Part shown: piece after piece, positions 53,849 to 62,981 of the stretch
How positions within the stretch are numbered: the first letter of the stretch is position 1
How the letters are laid out: every line of letters begins with the position of its first letter
DNA from: Streptomyces rhizoryzae
GTDB lineage: Bacteria > Actinomycetota > Actinomycetes > Streptomycetales > Streptomycetaceae
DNA length: 64,000 nucleotides
Direction: 5' to 3'
Assembly (NCBI RefSeq): GCF_023155275.1
Contig: NZ_JALMUV010000001.1
Location: forward strand, 62,001 to 126,000
Made by a program: the position numbers and the translations under genes
The notes under the pieces: generated by a model
The model's input: only the letters and a program-made list of their open reading frames with translations
Told to the model about the DNA's origin: nothing
Databases searched by the model: none

Positions 53849-56656
53849 ATGGACATGATGGGGTATTTGAGGCGGCCTCTTGTGCGTGTGCTCGGCGCGC
53901 GGCGGGGTCAGCCGGCTGGGCCTGAGGACGGCGAGCGGAGTGCCCGTCGCCGGGCGCAGGCGCGGCCCTTGTCCTCTCTGCTGAGCCCGCGGAGCGTCGC
54001 CGGCCAGGTCTTCCTCCTCCAGCTGGTGCTGATCGTCGTCCTGGTCGCCGCCACGATGGTGACCCTGGTGCTGCAGGCGCGGCGCCAGGGGACGGAGGCC
54101 GCGCGCGCAGAGGTACTGGCCGCCGGGGAAGCGTTCGCGAACGCCCCGGGGACCGCCAAGGCACTGGATAGCCCCGACCCGACCGCGGTGCTACAGCCGC
54201 GCGCCGAGGCGGCCCGGAAACGGTCCAACCTCGACAACATCGTCGTGGCCACCACGCAGGGTATCCGTCTCACTCACCGCGACCCTCGTCTGATCGGGAA
54301 GCGCTACGTCGGCCCGTACCGGGAGGCGGTGCACGGCAAGGCTTTCACGCATGTCGTCGTGGACCCTCTGGGCCTGTCCGTGTACGCGGCGGTGCCCGTC
54401 TTCCGGCCGGACGGCTCGGTCGCCGGCATCGTGACCCCCGAGATCACGGTCAAGAACGTGAACGAGGGGGTGGAGCGGCAGCTGCCGATGCTCCTCGGGG
54501 CCGCGGGCGGCGCGCTCGCCGTGGCCCTGGCCGGGTCGGCCCTGGTGAGCCGGCGGCTGAGCCGCCAGACCCATGGGATGGCCCCGGCCGAGATGACGCG
54601 GATGTACGAGCACCATGACGCGGTACTGCATGCGGTGCGGGAAGGCGTGCTGATCGTCGGGGGCGACGGGCGGCTGCTGCTGGCCAATGACGAGGCGCGC
54701 CGTCTGCTGGACCTGCCTGCTGATGCGGAGCAGCAGCCCGTCACCGACCTGGGCCTGGCCCCGGACACCGCTGAGCTGCTGGCCTCGCGCAGGAAGGCCA
54801 CCGACGAGGTGCACCTGGCCGGGGACCGGCTGCTGGCCGTCAACGTGCGGCCCGTCGATGACGGTGGCCCGGCGGGCAGCGTGGCCACGCTGCGCGACAC
54901 CACCGAGCTGCGCGCCCTGGCCGGGCGGGCCGAGATGGCGCGCGAGCGCCTGCGGCTGCTGTACGAGGCCGGGGTGCGGATCGGCACCACGCTGGATGTG
55001 GTGCGCACCGCCGAGGAGCTGGCCGAGGTGGGGGTCCCGCGGTTCGCCGACTTCGTCACCGTTGAGCTGCTGGACCCCGTGCTGCGTGGCGAGGAGCCGG
55101 ACAGCGCGAGCACCGAAATGCGCCGCACCGCTGTGCGCGGGATCCGCGACGACCAGCCCCTCTACCCGGTGGGCGAGCTGATCCGGTTCGCCCCCGCCAA
55201 CCCCGTGGCTGCCGGTATGACCAGCGGCCGCGCGGTGCTTGAGGCCGACCTGGCTGCGTCCGGCGGCTGGCGCGCCCAGAGCCCGGAACGCGCCCAGAGG
55301 ATCCTGGACTACGGCATCCATTCCCTGATCTCGGTACAGCTCCAGGCGCGAGGCATCGTGCTCGGGATGGCCAACTTCTGGCGTTCGGAGAACGGGCCCT
55401 TCGAGCAGGAGGACCTGGACTTCGCCGAGGAGCTGACTGCCCGGGCGGCGGTGTGTATCGACAACGCCCGGCGCTACACCCGGGAGCACGCGATGGCAGT
55501 CACCCTTCAGCGCAGCCTGTTGCCCCGCGAGCTGCCCGAGCAGTCCGCCGTCGAGGCGGCCTCCTGCTACCTGCCGGCTCAGGCCGGGGTGGGCGGTGAC
55601 TGGTTCGACGTCATCCCGCTGCCCGGCACCCGGGTGGCCTTGGTGGTCGGCGACGTGGTCGGCCACGGCCTGCACGCTGCGGCGACCATGGGCCGCTTGC
55701 GCACCGCGATCCACAATTTCTCCGCCCTCGACCTGTCACCCGACGAACTGCTCGGCCACCTCGACGAGCTCGTCGCCCGGATCGACCAGGAGCAGACTGC
55801 CGAGGGCGACGGCGCAGCCATCACCGGGGCCACCTGCCTCTACGCGATCTACGACCCGGTCTCCGGACAGGCCACCATCGCCCGGGCCGGACACCCCGGC
55901 CCCGCCCTCGTCCACCCCGACGGCACCGTCACCTTCCCCGACGTCCCCGTCTCGCCGCCCCTCGGCCTCAGCGCCAGCATGCCCATCGAGACCGCCGAGC
56001 TGCACCTGCCCGCCGGCAGCCGGCTGGCCCTCTACACCGACGGACTCGTCGAAAGCCGCGACCGCGACCTCGACACCGGCTTGGCACTCCTGCGGGACGC
56101 CCTGAGCCATCCCGATCGCGCCCCGGGGCAGACCTGCCAGGAGGTGATCGAGGCGCTGCGGCCCACCAGCCCCAGCGACGACATCGCCCTGCTGGTGGCG
56201 CGCACCCGGAGACTGGACCCCAGCCAGGTTGCCGTCTGGGAGGTGCCGGACGACCCCACCGCCGTCGCCCCCGTCCGGGCCGCCTGCGCCCGTCTGCTGG
56301 AGACCTGGGGCCTGAGCCACATCGCCTTCACCACCGAGCTGATCGTCAGCGAACTGGTCACCAACGCCATCCGCTACGGAGGGACTCCCATCACGTTCCG
56401 CATGCTGCACGACCGCAACACCCTGATCTGCGAGGTCTCCGACGGCAGCAGCACCTCCCCGCATCTGCGCCGCGCGGCCGCCACCGACGAGGGCGGCCGC
56501 GGCCTGTTCCTCGTCGCCCAGATCGCCCAGCGCTGGGGCACCCGGTACACCGCCCGAGGCAAGGTCATCTGGACCGAGCAGAGTCTGGCCGAGGGCGCGG
56601 CCGAACCGGGCGAAGGCATGGACGACGGCCTGCTGCTGGACCGATGGAGCTTGTGA
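53849..56656 (+). CDS. SpoIIE-family phosphatase with sensor, PAS, GAF and kinase-like domains
   Basis: 935 residues from the ATG at 53849; a GTG at 53804 would add 15. Order: basic N-terminus, membrane helix (VFLLQLVLIVVLVAATMVTL), extracytoplasmic Cache-like sensor (NIVVATTQGIRLTHRDPRLI, YAAVPVFRPDGSVAGIVTPE), a second helix (LLGAAGGALAVALAGSALVS), PAS (EGVLIVGGDGRLLLANDEAR), GAF (VGIPRFADFV-type), the PP2C SpoIIE phosphatase (SLLPRELPEQ, GGDWFDVIPLPG, VVGDVVGHGLHAAATMGRLR), and a C-terminal HATPase anti-sigma-like domain (ELIVSELVTNAIRYGGTP). It probably controls an anti-sigma-factor antagonist by dephosphorylation and phosphorylation within one protein. Confidence 0.93.
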   Translation: MDMMGYLRRPLVRVLGARRGQPAGPEDGERSARRRAQARPLSSLLSPRSVAGQVFLLQLVLIVVLVAATMVTLVLQARRQGTEAARAEVLAAGEAFANAPGTAKALDSPDPTAVLQPRAEAARKRSNLDNIVVATTQGIRLTHRDPRLIGKRYVGPYREAVHGKAFTHVVVDPLGLSVYAAVPVFRPDGSVAGIVTPEITVKNVNEGVERQLPMLLGAAGGALAVALAGSALVSRRLSRQTHGMAPAEMTRMYEHHDAVLHAVREGVLIVGGDGRLLLANDEARRLLDLPADAEQQPVTDLGLAPDTAELLASRRKATDEVHLAGDRLLAVNVRPVDDGGPAGSVATLRDTTELRALAGRAEMARERLRLLYEAGVRIGTTLDVVRTAEELAEVGVPRFADFVTVELLDPVLRGEEPDSASTEMRRTAVRGIRDDQPLYPVGELIRFAPANPVAAGMTSGRAVLEADLAASGGWRAQSPERAQRILDYGIHSLISVQLQARGIVLGMANFWRSENGPFEQEDLDFAEELTARAAVCIDNARRYTREHAMAVTLQRSLLPRELPEQSAVEAASCYLPAQAGVGGDWFDVIPLPGTRVALVVGDVVGHGLHAAATMGRLRTAIHNFSALDLSPDELLGHLDELVARIDQEQTAEGDGAAITGATCLYAIYDPVSGQATIARAGHPGPALVHPDGTVTFPDVPVSPPLGLSASMPIETAELHLPAGSRLALYTDGLVESRDRDLDTGLALLRDALSHPDRAPGQTCQEVIEALRPTSPSDDIALLVARTRRLDPSQVAVWEVPDDPTAVAPVRAACARLLETWGLSHIAFTTELIVSELVTNAIRYGGTPITFRMLHDRNTLICEVSDGSSTSPHLRRAAATDEGGRGLFLVAQIAQRWGTRYTARGKVIWTEQSLAEGAAEPGEGMDDGLLLDRWSL

Positions 56657-56687
56657 GGCCGCGCTGGAGCCGCGGACGCGGCAAGGC

Positions 56688-57455
56688 TCAGATGACGCTG
56701 CGGATCGCCGCCTCGAACCCTTCCACGTGGGCGGCGGCGAGCGCTTCGGCCTTCTCCGCATCGCGGTCGACGATGGCGCGCAGCAGCGGCCCGTGCTCGT
56801 GGACGTGGCCGTGGCCGGCCAGGCTCGGCAGCCGGTCGATGAACAGACACCAGATGCGCGTGGCCAGGTTGTCGTACCTGACCAGGGTGTCCTCGAGGTA
56901 GGGGTTGCGGGTCGCTGCGTAGAGGGCACGGTGCACGGCCATGTCGAGCCGGATCAGGTCCGCGCCGCCGTCGGATGCGTCCTTCAACTCGCCCAGCAGC
57001 CGGTTGAGTTCACGGCGGTCGCTCTCGCCGGCGCGTTGAGCCGCCAGGGCCGCGGCGAGCGGCTCAAGCCGCTGGCGCACTTCCGAGATGTGGCCGAGAT
57101 CGGCGATCTGCACTTCGGTGGCGAAGGTCCCGCGGCGGGGGTAGGCGATGATGAGCCGTTCGTGCTCCAGCCGTTTGAGCGCCTCCCGGACGGGGGTGCG
57201 CCCGAAGCCGAGGTCGGCGGCGATCCGCTCGTCGTTGACGGGTTCTCCGGGGCGGATCCGGAGCGTTACCAGACGGTCCGAGATGGAGCAGTAGGCCTGG
57301 TCGGCCAGCGTTCCGGCACTCTGACCGGTGGTGGTGCCCCGACGAGGGCCCGGGTGAGCGTTTGACGCTCTCGCGGGAACGGCCGCACTCCGCCGGGGTG
57401 GAGTCCACCACCCACGGGTGTCGACCGCCAGCAGCCGGATGACCCGCTGGATCAT
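56688..57455 (-). CDS. GntR-family regulator with FCD domain
   Basis: About 255 residues if the ATG at 57455 is used. The winged helix lies at CSISDRLVTLRIRPGEPVND, ERIAADLGFGRTPVREALKR and LEHERLIIAYPRRGTF. The FCD ligand domain follows, with metal-ligand positions in RLDMAVHRALYAATRNPYLE and HVHEHGPLLRAIVDRDAEKA. The start is doubtful: no good ribosome site is seen, the residues before ADQAYCS are low-complexity, and a 13-bp inverted repeat covers the ATG. The reading frame may have been altered at its 5' end. It is convergent with the SpoIIE gene. Confidence 0.85.
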   Translation of the reverse strand: MIQRVIRLLAVDTRGWWTPPRRSAAVPARASNAHPGPRRGTTTGQSAGTLADQAYCSISDRLVTLRIRPGEPVNDERIAADLGFGRTPVREALKRLEHERLIIAYPRRGTFATEVQIADLGHISEVRQRLEPLAAALAAQRAGESDRRELNRLLGELKDASDGGADLIRLDMAVHRALYAATRNPYLEDTLVRYDNLATRIWCLFIDRLPSLAGHGHVHEHGPLLRAIVDRDAEKAEALAAAHVEGFEAAIRSVI

Positions 57456-57464
57456 CCGGCTGCT
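57430..57464. promoter_or_regulatory. 13-bp inverted repeat at the GntR/FCD 5' end
   Basis: AGCAGCCGGATGA (57430-57442) with its complement (57452-57464) around nine bases. It could be a terminator for DNA upstream or an autoregulatory operator. It covers the only ATG available to the regulator. Confidence 0.5.
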
Positions 57465-57558
57465 TTGCGCAGTGGCTCGGTGCGGCCCGGCGCCTTGGGC
57501 AGCTACGGGAACAGGTGCCGCGGGCGGGTGGGGGGCATGGCGGGCCCGACCGGTTGCG

Positions 57559-58377
57559 TCACGCCTGCTGCCGGTAGGCGCGGAAGGCACGCGTGGACAG
57601 CCAGCCCATGACGAGGGCTGCCGCTGCGAGCAACCCGAGGTGCAGCCGGACCGTGTTCCAGTCGGTGTGGGCGCCCATCGCCTCCCGGGCCGCGACGACC
57701 GCCCATTCCACGGGGTTGTACTCGGCGACGACACCGACCCAGCCCGGGGCGAGGCCGAGGTCCATCACGGCCGAGCTGAGGAACATCAGCGGCAGCGTGG
57801 TGAATTGGGAGATCGCGATGAGTGTCGCCTGCTGGCGGGTCAGCAGCGCCACGGCGTCGGACAGGGCCGAGAAGATCAGGGTCAGCAGCACCGCGGCAAG
57901 CAGGGTGACGCCGACTCCGGCTACGCCTCCGGGGAACCGGGCGCCGGCGGCCAGGGCGATGGCGACGATGATCAGGCTTTGGATGAGCGTCTGGATCGCC
58001 TGGTAGGCCATGGTCGCGATCGCCATGGCGCCTCGGCTGGCGGGGGAGGTGAGCATCCGGTCCATCACGCCGCGGTCGATGTCCTCCTGGTAGGTCGTTC
58101 CTGCCCACGCGCTCGCGAACAGCGCGGTCATCATCACCACGCCCGGCGTGAGGAACCGCAGGAAGCCGCCGGCTGCGTGGGTGAACCCGGGAAGGCCCAC
58201 CACCGAGCGGAACAGCTGTCCGAACAGCAGCAGCCAGATCACCGGCTGCACCAGGCCGATGACGAGGAAGGTCGGCATCCGCCAAAGGGCGCGCAGCAGC
58301 CGACCGGTCAGGAGCGCGGCGTGCGTGAGCACGGTGAGGGGGCGCGCACCTGTGAAGTGCTGGTGTGCGGTGGTCAC
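57559..58377 (-). CDS. ABC-2 type exporter permease (DrrB-like)
   Basis: 272 residues with six membrane helices: MPTFLVIGLVQPVIWLLLFG, LTPGVVMMTALFASAWAGTT, then the cytoplasmic EDIDRGVMDRMLTSPASRGA conserved loop, and helices around QTLIQSLIIVAIALAAGARF, VTLLAAVLLTLIFSALSDAV and FTTLPLMFLSSAVMDLGLAP. It matches the DrrB/daunorubicin-type exporters. The ATG overlaps the stop of the ATPase gene (ATGA), so the two are coupled. The substrate is unknown; multidrug or own-metabolite export is the usual role. Confidence 0.93.
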   Translation of the reverse strand: MTTAHQHFTGARPLTVLTHAALLTGRLLRALWRMPTFLVIGLVQPVIWLLLFGQLFRSVVGLPGFTHAAGGFLRFLTPGVVMMTALFASAWAGTTYQEDIDRGVMDRMLTSPASRGAMAIATMAYQAIQTLIQSLIIVAIALAAGARFPGGVAGVGVTLLAAVLLTLIFSALSDAVALLTRQQATLIAISQFTTLPLMFLSSAVMDLGLAPGWVGVVAEYNPVEWAVVAAREAMGAHTDWNTVRLHLGLLAAAALVMGWLSTRAFRAYRQQA

Positions 58378-59381
58378 TTCGTCACCTCCAGGGCCTTCGG
58401 GTCTGCGTCGGCGTCGAGGCTGTGGCCGGTGTGCCGCAGGTAGACGTCATCGAGCGAGGGGCGGGCGAGAGTCGCGGAGGTCACGGCCATGCCCGCTTCC
58501 TCAAGGGCGGCCAGTACGGGTGGCAACGCCCGGGCACCGTCATCGGTTCGGCCACGGACGGTGCTCCCGTCCATGGTGATGTCCCGCAGTTCGGGCACCG
58601 TCCGCAGGACCGCGGGCGCCCGGTCGTCAGCCTGGGCCAACTCGATGTGCACCGCGTCGCCGCGCAGGCCGCTCTTGAGTTCCTCCGGGGTGCCGGCGAC
58701 GACCACCCTGCCTTGGTCGACGATCGCGAGCCGGTCGGCGAGATGATCGGCCTCCTCCAGGTAGTGCGTCGTCAACAGCACCGTCATCTGCTCGTCCCCG
58801 GCCATCCGTGCGATCTCGGCCCACATTTCGCTGCGGGCATGGGGGTCGAGCCCGGTCGTCGGTTCGTCGAGGAAGAGCACCTGGGGGCGGTGCATCAAGC
58901 CGAGCGCAACGTCGAGCTTGCGCGCCATACCGCCGGAGTAGGTCTGCACCAGCCGGTTCGCGGCGTCGGCCAGGCCGAACCTGTCGAGAAGCTCGCGGGC
59001 GCGGGCCACGGCATCCCGACGGGACATCCCGTGCAGGCGTCCGGCGAGCAGCAGGTTCTCGGTCGCGGTGCCCATCGGGTCCGCGCCGGACTTCTGCGAC
59101 ACGAACCCGATCACCCGGCGCACCTGCTCGGGCCGCGTCGCCGCCTCGATCCCGGCCACGCGCGCCGATCCCGAGTCGGCGGCCGAGAGCGTCGAGAGGA
59201 TCTTCACCGTGGTCGACTTGCCGGCTCCGTTCGGCCCGAGCAGTCCGAATACGGTCCCCTTCGCCGCTGCGAAGCTCAGCCCCCGCAATGCCGTGATGCG
59301 CGGCTTGTTCCTGCCGGCCGGATAACTCTTGACCAGATCGACGGCTTCCACAGCCGGATCTGCTACGTGGGCAGCACCCAT
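58374..59381 (-). CDS. ABC exporter ATPase (DrrA-like)
   Basis: 335 residues. Walker A GLLGPNGAGKST (residues about 47-57), Q-loop VIGFVSQKSGADP, signature QTYSGGMARKLDVALGLMHR, Walker B VLFLDEPTTGLDP and switch His in LLTTHYLEEAD. The C-terminal DrrA extension of about 85 residues (LPPVLAALEEAGMAVTSATL, RPSLDDVYLRHTGHSL) is complete. AAGGGGTG lies before the ATG at 59381. First gene of the exporter operon with the DrrB-like permease. Confidence 0.95.
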   Translation of the reverse strand: MGAAHVADPAVEAVDLVKSYPAGRNKPRITALRGLSFAAAKGTVFGLLGPNGAGKSTTVKILSTLSAADSGSARVAGIEAATRPEQVRRVIGFVSQKSGADPMGTATENLLLAGRLHGMSRRDAVARARELLDRFGLADAANRLVQTYSGGMARKLDVALGLMHRPQVLFLDEPTTGLDPHARSEMWAEIARMAGDEQMTVLLTTHYLEEADHLADRLAIVDQGRVVVAGTPEELKSGLRGDAVHIELAQADDRAPAVLRTVPELRDITMDGSTVRGRTDDGARALPPVLAALEEAGMAVTSATLARPSLDDVYLRHTGHSLDADADPKALEVTK

Positions 59382-59585
59382 CGTCACACCCCTTGCCAGG
59401 ACTTGGTGTGACTCCCGCCTTCCTGGTGTCACCGGACACGAGGAGGCTTGATGGCGAGGGCTGGGCCCTACGGCGAGTAGTCGCCCGAGAGGCTAGCACA
59501 CGAGCGCACCAGACCAGGTCCCGGTGCCGACCGCTGCGCTCCGCATCCTCAACACCTGTGACCGGCGCCCCCCTTGGCAGCAGAG

Positions 59586-59622
59586 CAGCAGGACGGCCGC
59601 CGATCCGGTGGCCGTCCTGCTG
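59586..59622. terminator. Terminator between exporter and PLP-enzyme operons
   Basis: 13-bp perfect stem CAGCAGGACGGCC (59586-59598) and its complement (59610-59622), 11-base loop, 57 bases downstream of the PLP enzyme's stop codon. Confidence 0.8.
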
Positions 59623-59678
59623 GAGTGGCCGACATCAGGGGTGAGCACGCCCGGTGACCGTGCCGGTCCTCCGCCCCG

Positions 59679-60833
59679 CTAACGGACCTGGGGGTGCCAC
59701 ACATCCTGGGTGCGGCCCTCGTCGTCGACCACGGTGATGTCGGGCCACCGGTCGAAGGCCGAGCACGGGTGGGAGATCCCGAGGTCGACCACGTCGCCCA
59801 CCTTCAGGCCGCGGGCGCCCGTGAGGACCAGGTGGTGATCGTAGATCTGCTCCGCGGTGGCCCGCGCGGCCGGCTGCGGCGTTCCCTGTGCGTCGCGGGA
59901 GCCGATCAGGACCGGCAGCCCGGCGTCGTAGGGCAGTTCACGTTTCCCGGCGCCGACGACGATGCGTCCCGGTTCCGGCGCGGAGAGCACGACCGCCCGT
60001 ACGGTCAGTGCCGCCTTCAGCCCCGGCAGGGGCGAGACCTGCTCGTACGTGCCGTGGTCGTGGGTGACGTAGCAGCCCGACCGCAGGACCGGCACCACCG
60101 GCACCGCCCCGGGCCGCTCGGTAAGGTCCGACAGGGCGTGGACGACCCGGTCGGGGAAGGCGGAGCCGCCCATGCTGAATACCGGCCGCGCGGTCTGGAA
60201 CAGCGGTGTCAGGCTGCGGAAGAGATCGGCCGCCTTCCGGCAGTGGGCGTCGACCTCCGCAACGGTGGTGGCGTCCCGGCGGTTGGGCCGGATGCCCTCG
60301 TAGCCCGCGACACCGGCCAGGAGGATTCCTGAGGATTCCTGGGCGGCCACGGCGAGTCCGTGCGCCGTGGCGGCCTCCCGTACGCCGGTCCGGCCGCCTT
60401 CCGCACCGACGTCGACCAGGACGTGCAGGGGACTGCGCACCCCGTCCATGACCGACCGCGCGAGGTTCAGCCCGGCCATCGAGTCCACGAAACAGTAGAG
60501 CTCGAGATCAGGTGTTTCCTCAAGCCAGCGCCGCATGAGGGCGAGGTCGGGGCGGTGGATCACCTCGTTGGCGATGAGGATGCGCCGTGCTCCCCAGCCC
60601 AGCGCCGTGCCGCCCTGCCGCACGGTCGCGACCGTGACGCCCCACGCCCCGGCGGCCAGCTGCCGCTCGACAATCGGGCGCGTCATGGTGGTCTTGATGT
60701 GCGGGCACAGTGCGACGCCCTGATCGCGGCACCAGTCCGCCATGAGCTGGACGTTGTGGTCCAGCGCGGGCAGGCTGAGCCGGAGTTCGGGCATCTCGCG
60801 CGCCCCCGTGGACAGCGTGTCGTCGTGGCTCAT
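59679..60833 (-). CDS. D-threonine aldolase/D-serine dehydratase-like PLP enzyme
   Basis: 384 residues, fold-type III. The PLP lysine is in LCPHIKTTMTRPIVERQL. Barrel motifs LHVLVDVGAEGGRTGVREA, LAGVAGYEGI and FSMGGSAFPD (phosphate binding) follow. A C-terminal beta domain carries the metal site LGISHPCSAFDRW (His and Cys), as in metal-activated D-threonine aldolases and D-serine dehydratases. It cleaves or deaminates a D-beta-hydroxy amino acid (inferred). GGAGGG precedes the ATG at 60833. It follows the GntR gene by 19 bases in the same operon and faces an ABC importer. Confidence 0.92.
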   Translation of the reverse strand: MSHDDTLSTGAREMPELRLSLPALDHNVQLMADWCRDQGVALCPHIKTTMTRPIVERQLAAGAWGVTVATVRQGGTALGWGARRILIANEVIHRPDLALMRRWLEETPDLELYCFVDSMAGLNLARSVMDGVRSPLHVLVDVGAEGGRTGVREAATAHGLAVAAQESSGILLAGVAGYEGIRPNRRDATTVAEVDAHCRKAADLFRSLTPLFQTARPVFSMGGSAFPDRVVHALSDLTERPGAVPVVPVLRSGCYVTHDHGTYEQVSPLPGLKAALTVRAVVLSAPEPGRIVVGAGKRELPYDAGLPVLIGSRDAQGTPQPAARATAEQIYDHHLVLTGARGLKVGDVVDLGISHPCSAFDRWPDITVVDDEGRTQDVWHPQVR

Positions 60834-60852
60834 CGGCCCTCCAGACCGGTCG

Positions 60853-61629
60853 TCAGGCACGGCGGCGCGAAAGCGCCGTCGTCGCCACCGAGTTGTGCAC
60901 CGTGAACGCCACCGTGCCCGGCAGGAAGCGGTCCTCGGACCATGCCAGTGGCGTGCCCGCCGGATCGGTCACGCGCCGCCGCTCCCGGATCAGAGGTCCG
61001 CCGGCCGCGCAGCCGAGCAGGCGGGCGTCCTCCGTGTCGGCGTGGACCAGGTCAATGGTGTGTTCGGCGTCGGCGAACACCACTCCGAGGTCCGCCAGCG
61101 GCTCGGTGTGCGAGACGGCATCGGTTTCCAGGCCGGCGATCATGGCGCCGACACGCTCGGGGTAGAGGGTGCGCTCGATCATGGTCGGCACCCGCGACAG
61201 GGTGCGGAGCCGCAGCACCCGGTAGATCGGCGCCCCCGGTTCGAGAGCGAGTTGTTCGCACTCCGACGGATCGGCGGGACGGCATTCGACATCGATGGTG
61301 CGGCCGCCCGGCTCCTCCCCGATCGACCGCGCCCAGTGGGTGAAGCTCAGCAGCTCGAAGAAGCTCTGCGTGCGGGCGGTGCCGAGTACCACGCGCCGCG
61401 TGCCGCGCCGGGAGGTGACCAGGCCGTTGGCGCGCAGTACCGTCAGCGCCTGGCGCACGGTGCCGCGGGACACGGCGTACCGCTGGGCGAGCTCCTCCTC
61501 GCTGGGCAGACGGCCGCCGGCACCGTAGGCCCCCGAGGCGATGGCCTCCCGCAAGTCGGCTGCCAACTGCCGGTACCTGGCCCCCGCCGCGCGGCCGCCC
61601 GTGCCTGCCATGCCGCTCTCCTTCGCCAT
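60853..61629 (-). CDS. GntR-family regulator with UTRA domain
   Basis: 258 residues from the ATG at 61629, which has GGAGG six bases upstream. The winged helix: YRQLAADLREAIASGAYGAG, GRLPSEEELAQRYAVSRGTV and RQALTVLRANGLVTSRRG. The UTRA ligand domain follows (SFFELLSFTHWARSIG, IYRVLRLRTLSRVPTMIERT, RRVTDPAGTPLAWSED). It regulates the downstream PLP enzyme and probably the divergent ABC importer through the 27-base inverted repeat at 61667-61693. Confidence 0.92.
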   Translation of the reverse strand: MAKESGMAGTGGRAAGARYRQLAADLREAIASGAYGAGGRLPSEEELAQRYAVSRGTVRQALTVLRANGLVTSRRGTRRVVLGTARTQSFFELLSFTHWARSIGEEPGGRTIDVECRPADPSECEQLALEPGAPIYRVLRLRTLSRVPTMIERTLYPERVGAMIAGLETDAVSHTEPLADLGVVFADAEHTIDLVHADTEDARLLGCAAGGPLIRERRRVTDPAGTPLAWSEDRFLPGTVAFTVHNSVATTALSRRRA

Positions 61630-61666
61630 CAAGCGCCTCCCGCTGCTCCGGATGACCTTATCCGCT

Positions 61667-61693
61667 GGTCGCAGCTGTCTACCAGCTGCGACC
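61667..61693. promoter_or_regulatory. GntR/UTRA operator candidate
   Basis: Perfect 11-bp inverted repeat GGTCGCAGCTG (61667-61677) and CAGCTGCGACC (61683-61693), centre TCTAC, between the divergent GntR gene and the ABC importer. Confidence 0.8.
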
Positions 61694-61829
61694 CGGCCTC
61701 CCGGCCGGCGTATGGCCTCTTCCCGCGACGCTCGCCCCTCCGCACGGTGACGTTCACCTTCCGGACACCATCCTTCGCGGTAATGATCCAAGTTGTACAG
61801 CCAACTCCACCACCCCCCTGGAGAACCTT

Positions 61830-62981
61830 GTGAAACTGCACGTCCGCACGGTGAGCCTCGCCTGCTCCGTCGTCGTGGCAGCCGTTGGGCTCAGTGCCTG
61901 CGGCGCATCCGGCGGCGCCGGGGTCGATGGCAGCAGCAAGGCCGCGACCACCACCTCGGCCAAGGATTTCGGCGGCATGGACGCCCTCGTGGCAGCCGCG
62001 AAGAAGGAAGGCAAGCTGAACGCCATCGCCCTTCCTCGCGACTGGGCGAACTACGGCGAGATCATCGACACCTTCGAGAAGAAGTACGGGATCAAGGTCG
62101 AGGTCGAGAACCCCAGCGGTTCCAGCCAGGACGAGATCAGCGCGGTCACCTCCCGCAAGGGCCAGGACCGGTCTCCGGACGTCATCGACGTGGGCAGTTC
62201 CTTCGCCATGAGCGCGGCCGGGCAGAACCTCCTGGCGCCCTACCAGGTCAGCGCGTTCGGGCAGATCCCGAAGACACAGAAGGACCCCCAGGCCCGCTGG
62301 TACAACGACTTCGGCGGCTACGTCTCCATCGGTTGTGACGCGGCCCGCGTCAAGAAGTGTCCGAAGACCTTCGCCGAACTGCTCGATCCGCAGTACAAGG
62401 GCCAGGTCGCACTGACCGGCAACCCGACGAAGTCCGCCTCGGCCTTCGGCGCCGTGCTCGCCTCGGCACTCGCCGACAAGGGCTCCTACGACAACGTCAA
62501 GCCCGGCCTGGACTTCTTCGCCCGCCTGAAGAAGTCCGGCAACTTCAACCCCGTCGAGTCGAGCCCTGCGACCATTCAGAAGGGCGAGACACCGATCAGC
62601 ATCACCTGGGACTACCTCAACACCGGCTACGCGGACCAGCTCCGCGGCAAGGGCGTCAACTGGAAGGTCAGCATCCCGACCGACGGCGTGTACGCCAATT
62701 ACTACTCGCAGGCGATCGTGAAGTGGGCACCGCACCCGGCCGCGGCCCGCCTGTGGCAGGAGTTCCTGTACAGCCCCGAGGGCCAGAACCTGTGGCTCAA
62801 GGGCTACTCCCGCCCGGTGCTGATGCCCTCGATGAAGCAGGCGGGGACTCTCGACACGGCCGCTGCCGCCAAACTCCCGCAGGTCCCCCGCAACGGTGCG
62901 AGCACCTTCCCGACCGAGGGCCAGCTCAGCAAGGCCAAGCAGGACGTCGCCCAGGGCTGGTCCCAGGCGGTCGCCGGATGA
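61830..62981 (+). CDS. ABC importer solute-binding lipoprotein
   Basis: 383 residues. Lipoprotein signal KLHVRTVSLACSVVVAAVGL with lipobox LSAC. The mature part is a type II periplasmic-binding fold: LVAAAKKEGKLNAIALPRDW, FEKKYGIKVEVENPSGSSQD, VIDVGSSFAMSAAGQNLLAP, GYVSIGCDAARVKKCPKTFA. It resembles binding proteins for Fe3+, putrescine or 2-aminoethylphosphonate-type ligands (the SBP_bac_6/8 group). GGAGAAC precedes the GTG at 61830. The permease gene overlaps its stop. The ligand could be the D-amino acid used by the divergent PLP enzyme (inference). Confidence 0.9.
   Translation: MKLHVRTVSLACSVVVAAVGLSACGASGGAGVDGSSKAATTTSAKDFGGMDALVAAAKKEGKLNAIALPRDWANYGEIIDTFEKKYGIKVEVENPSGSSQDEISAVTSRKGQDRSPDVIDVGSSFAMSAAGQNLLAPYQVSAFGQIPKTQKDPQARWYNDFGGYVSIGCDAARVKKCPKTFAELLDPQYKGQVALTGNPTKSASAFGAVLASALADKGSYDNVKPGLDFFARLKKSGNFNPVESSPATIQKGETPISITWDYLNTGYADQLRGKGVNWKVSIPTDGVYANYYSQAIVKWAPHPAAARLWQEFLYSPEGQNLWLKGYSRPVLMPSMKQAGTLDTAAAAKLPQVPRNGASTFPTEGQLSKAKQDVAQGWSQAVAG

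Noticed and set aside
59679..60833. Considered alanine racemase
   Set aside because: The His/Cys metal motif near the C-terminus and the PHIKTTM lysine motif fit D-threonine aldolase/D-serine dehydratase, and the racemase tyrosine motif is absent.
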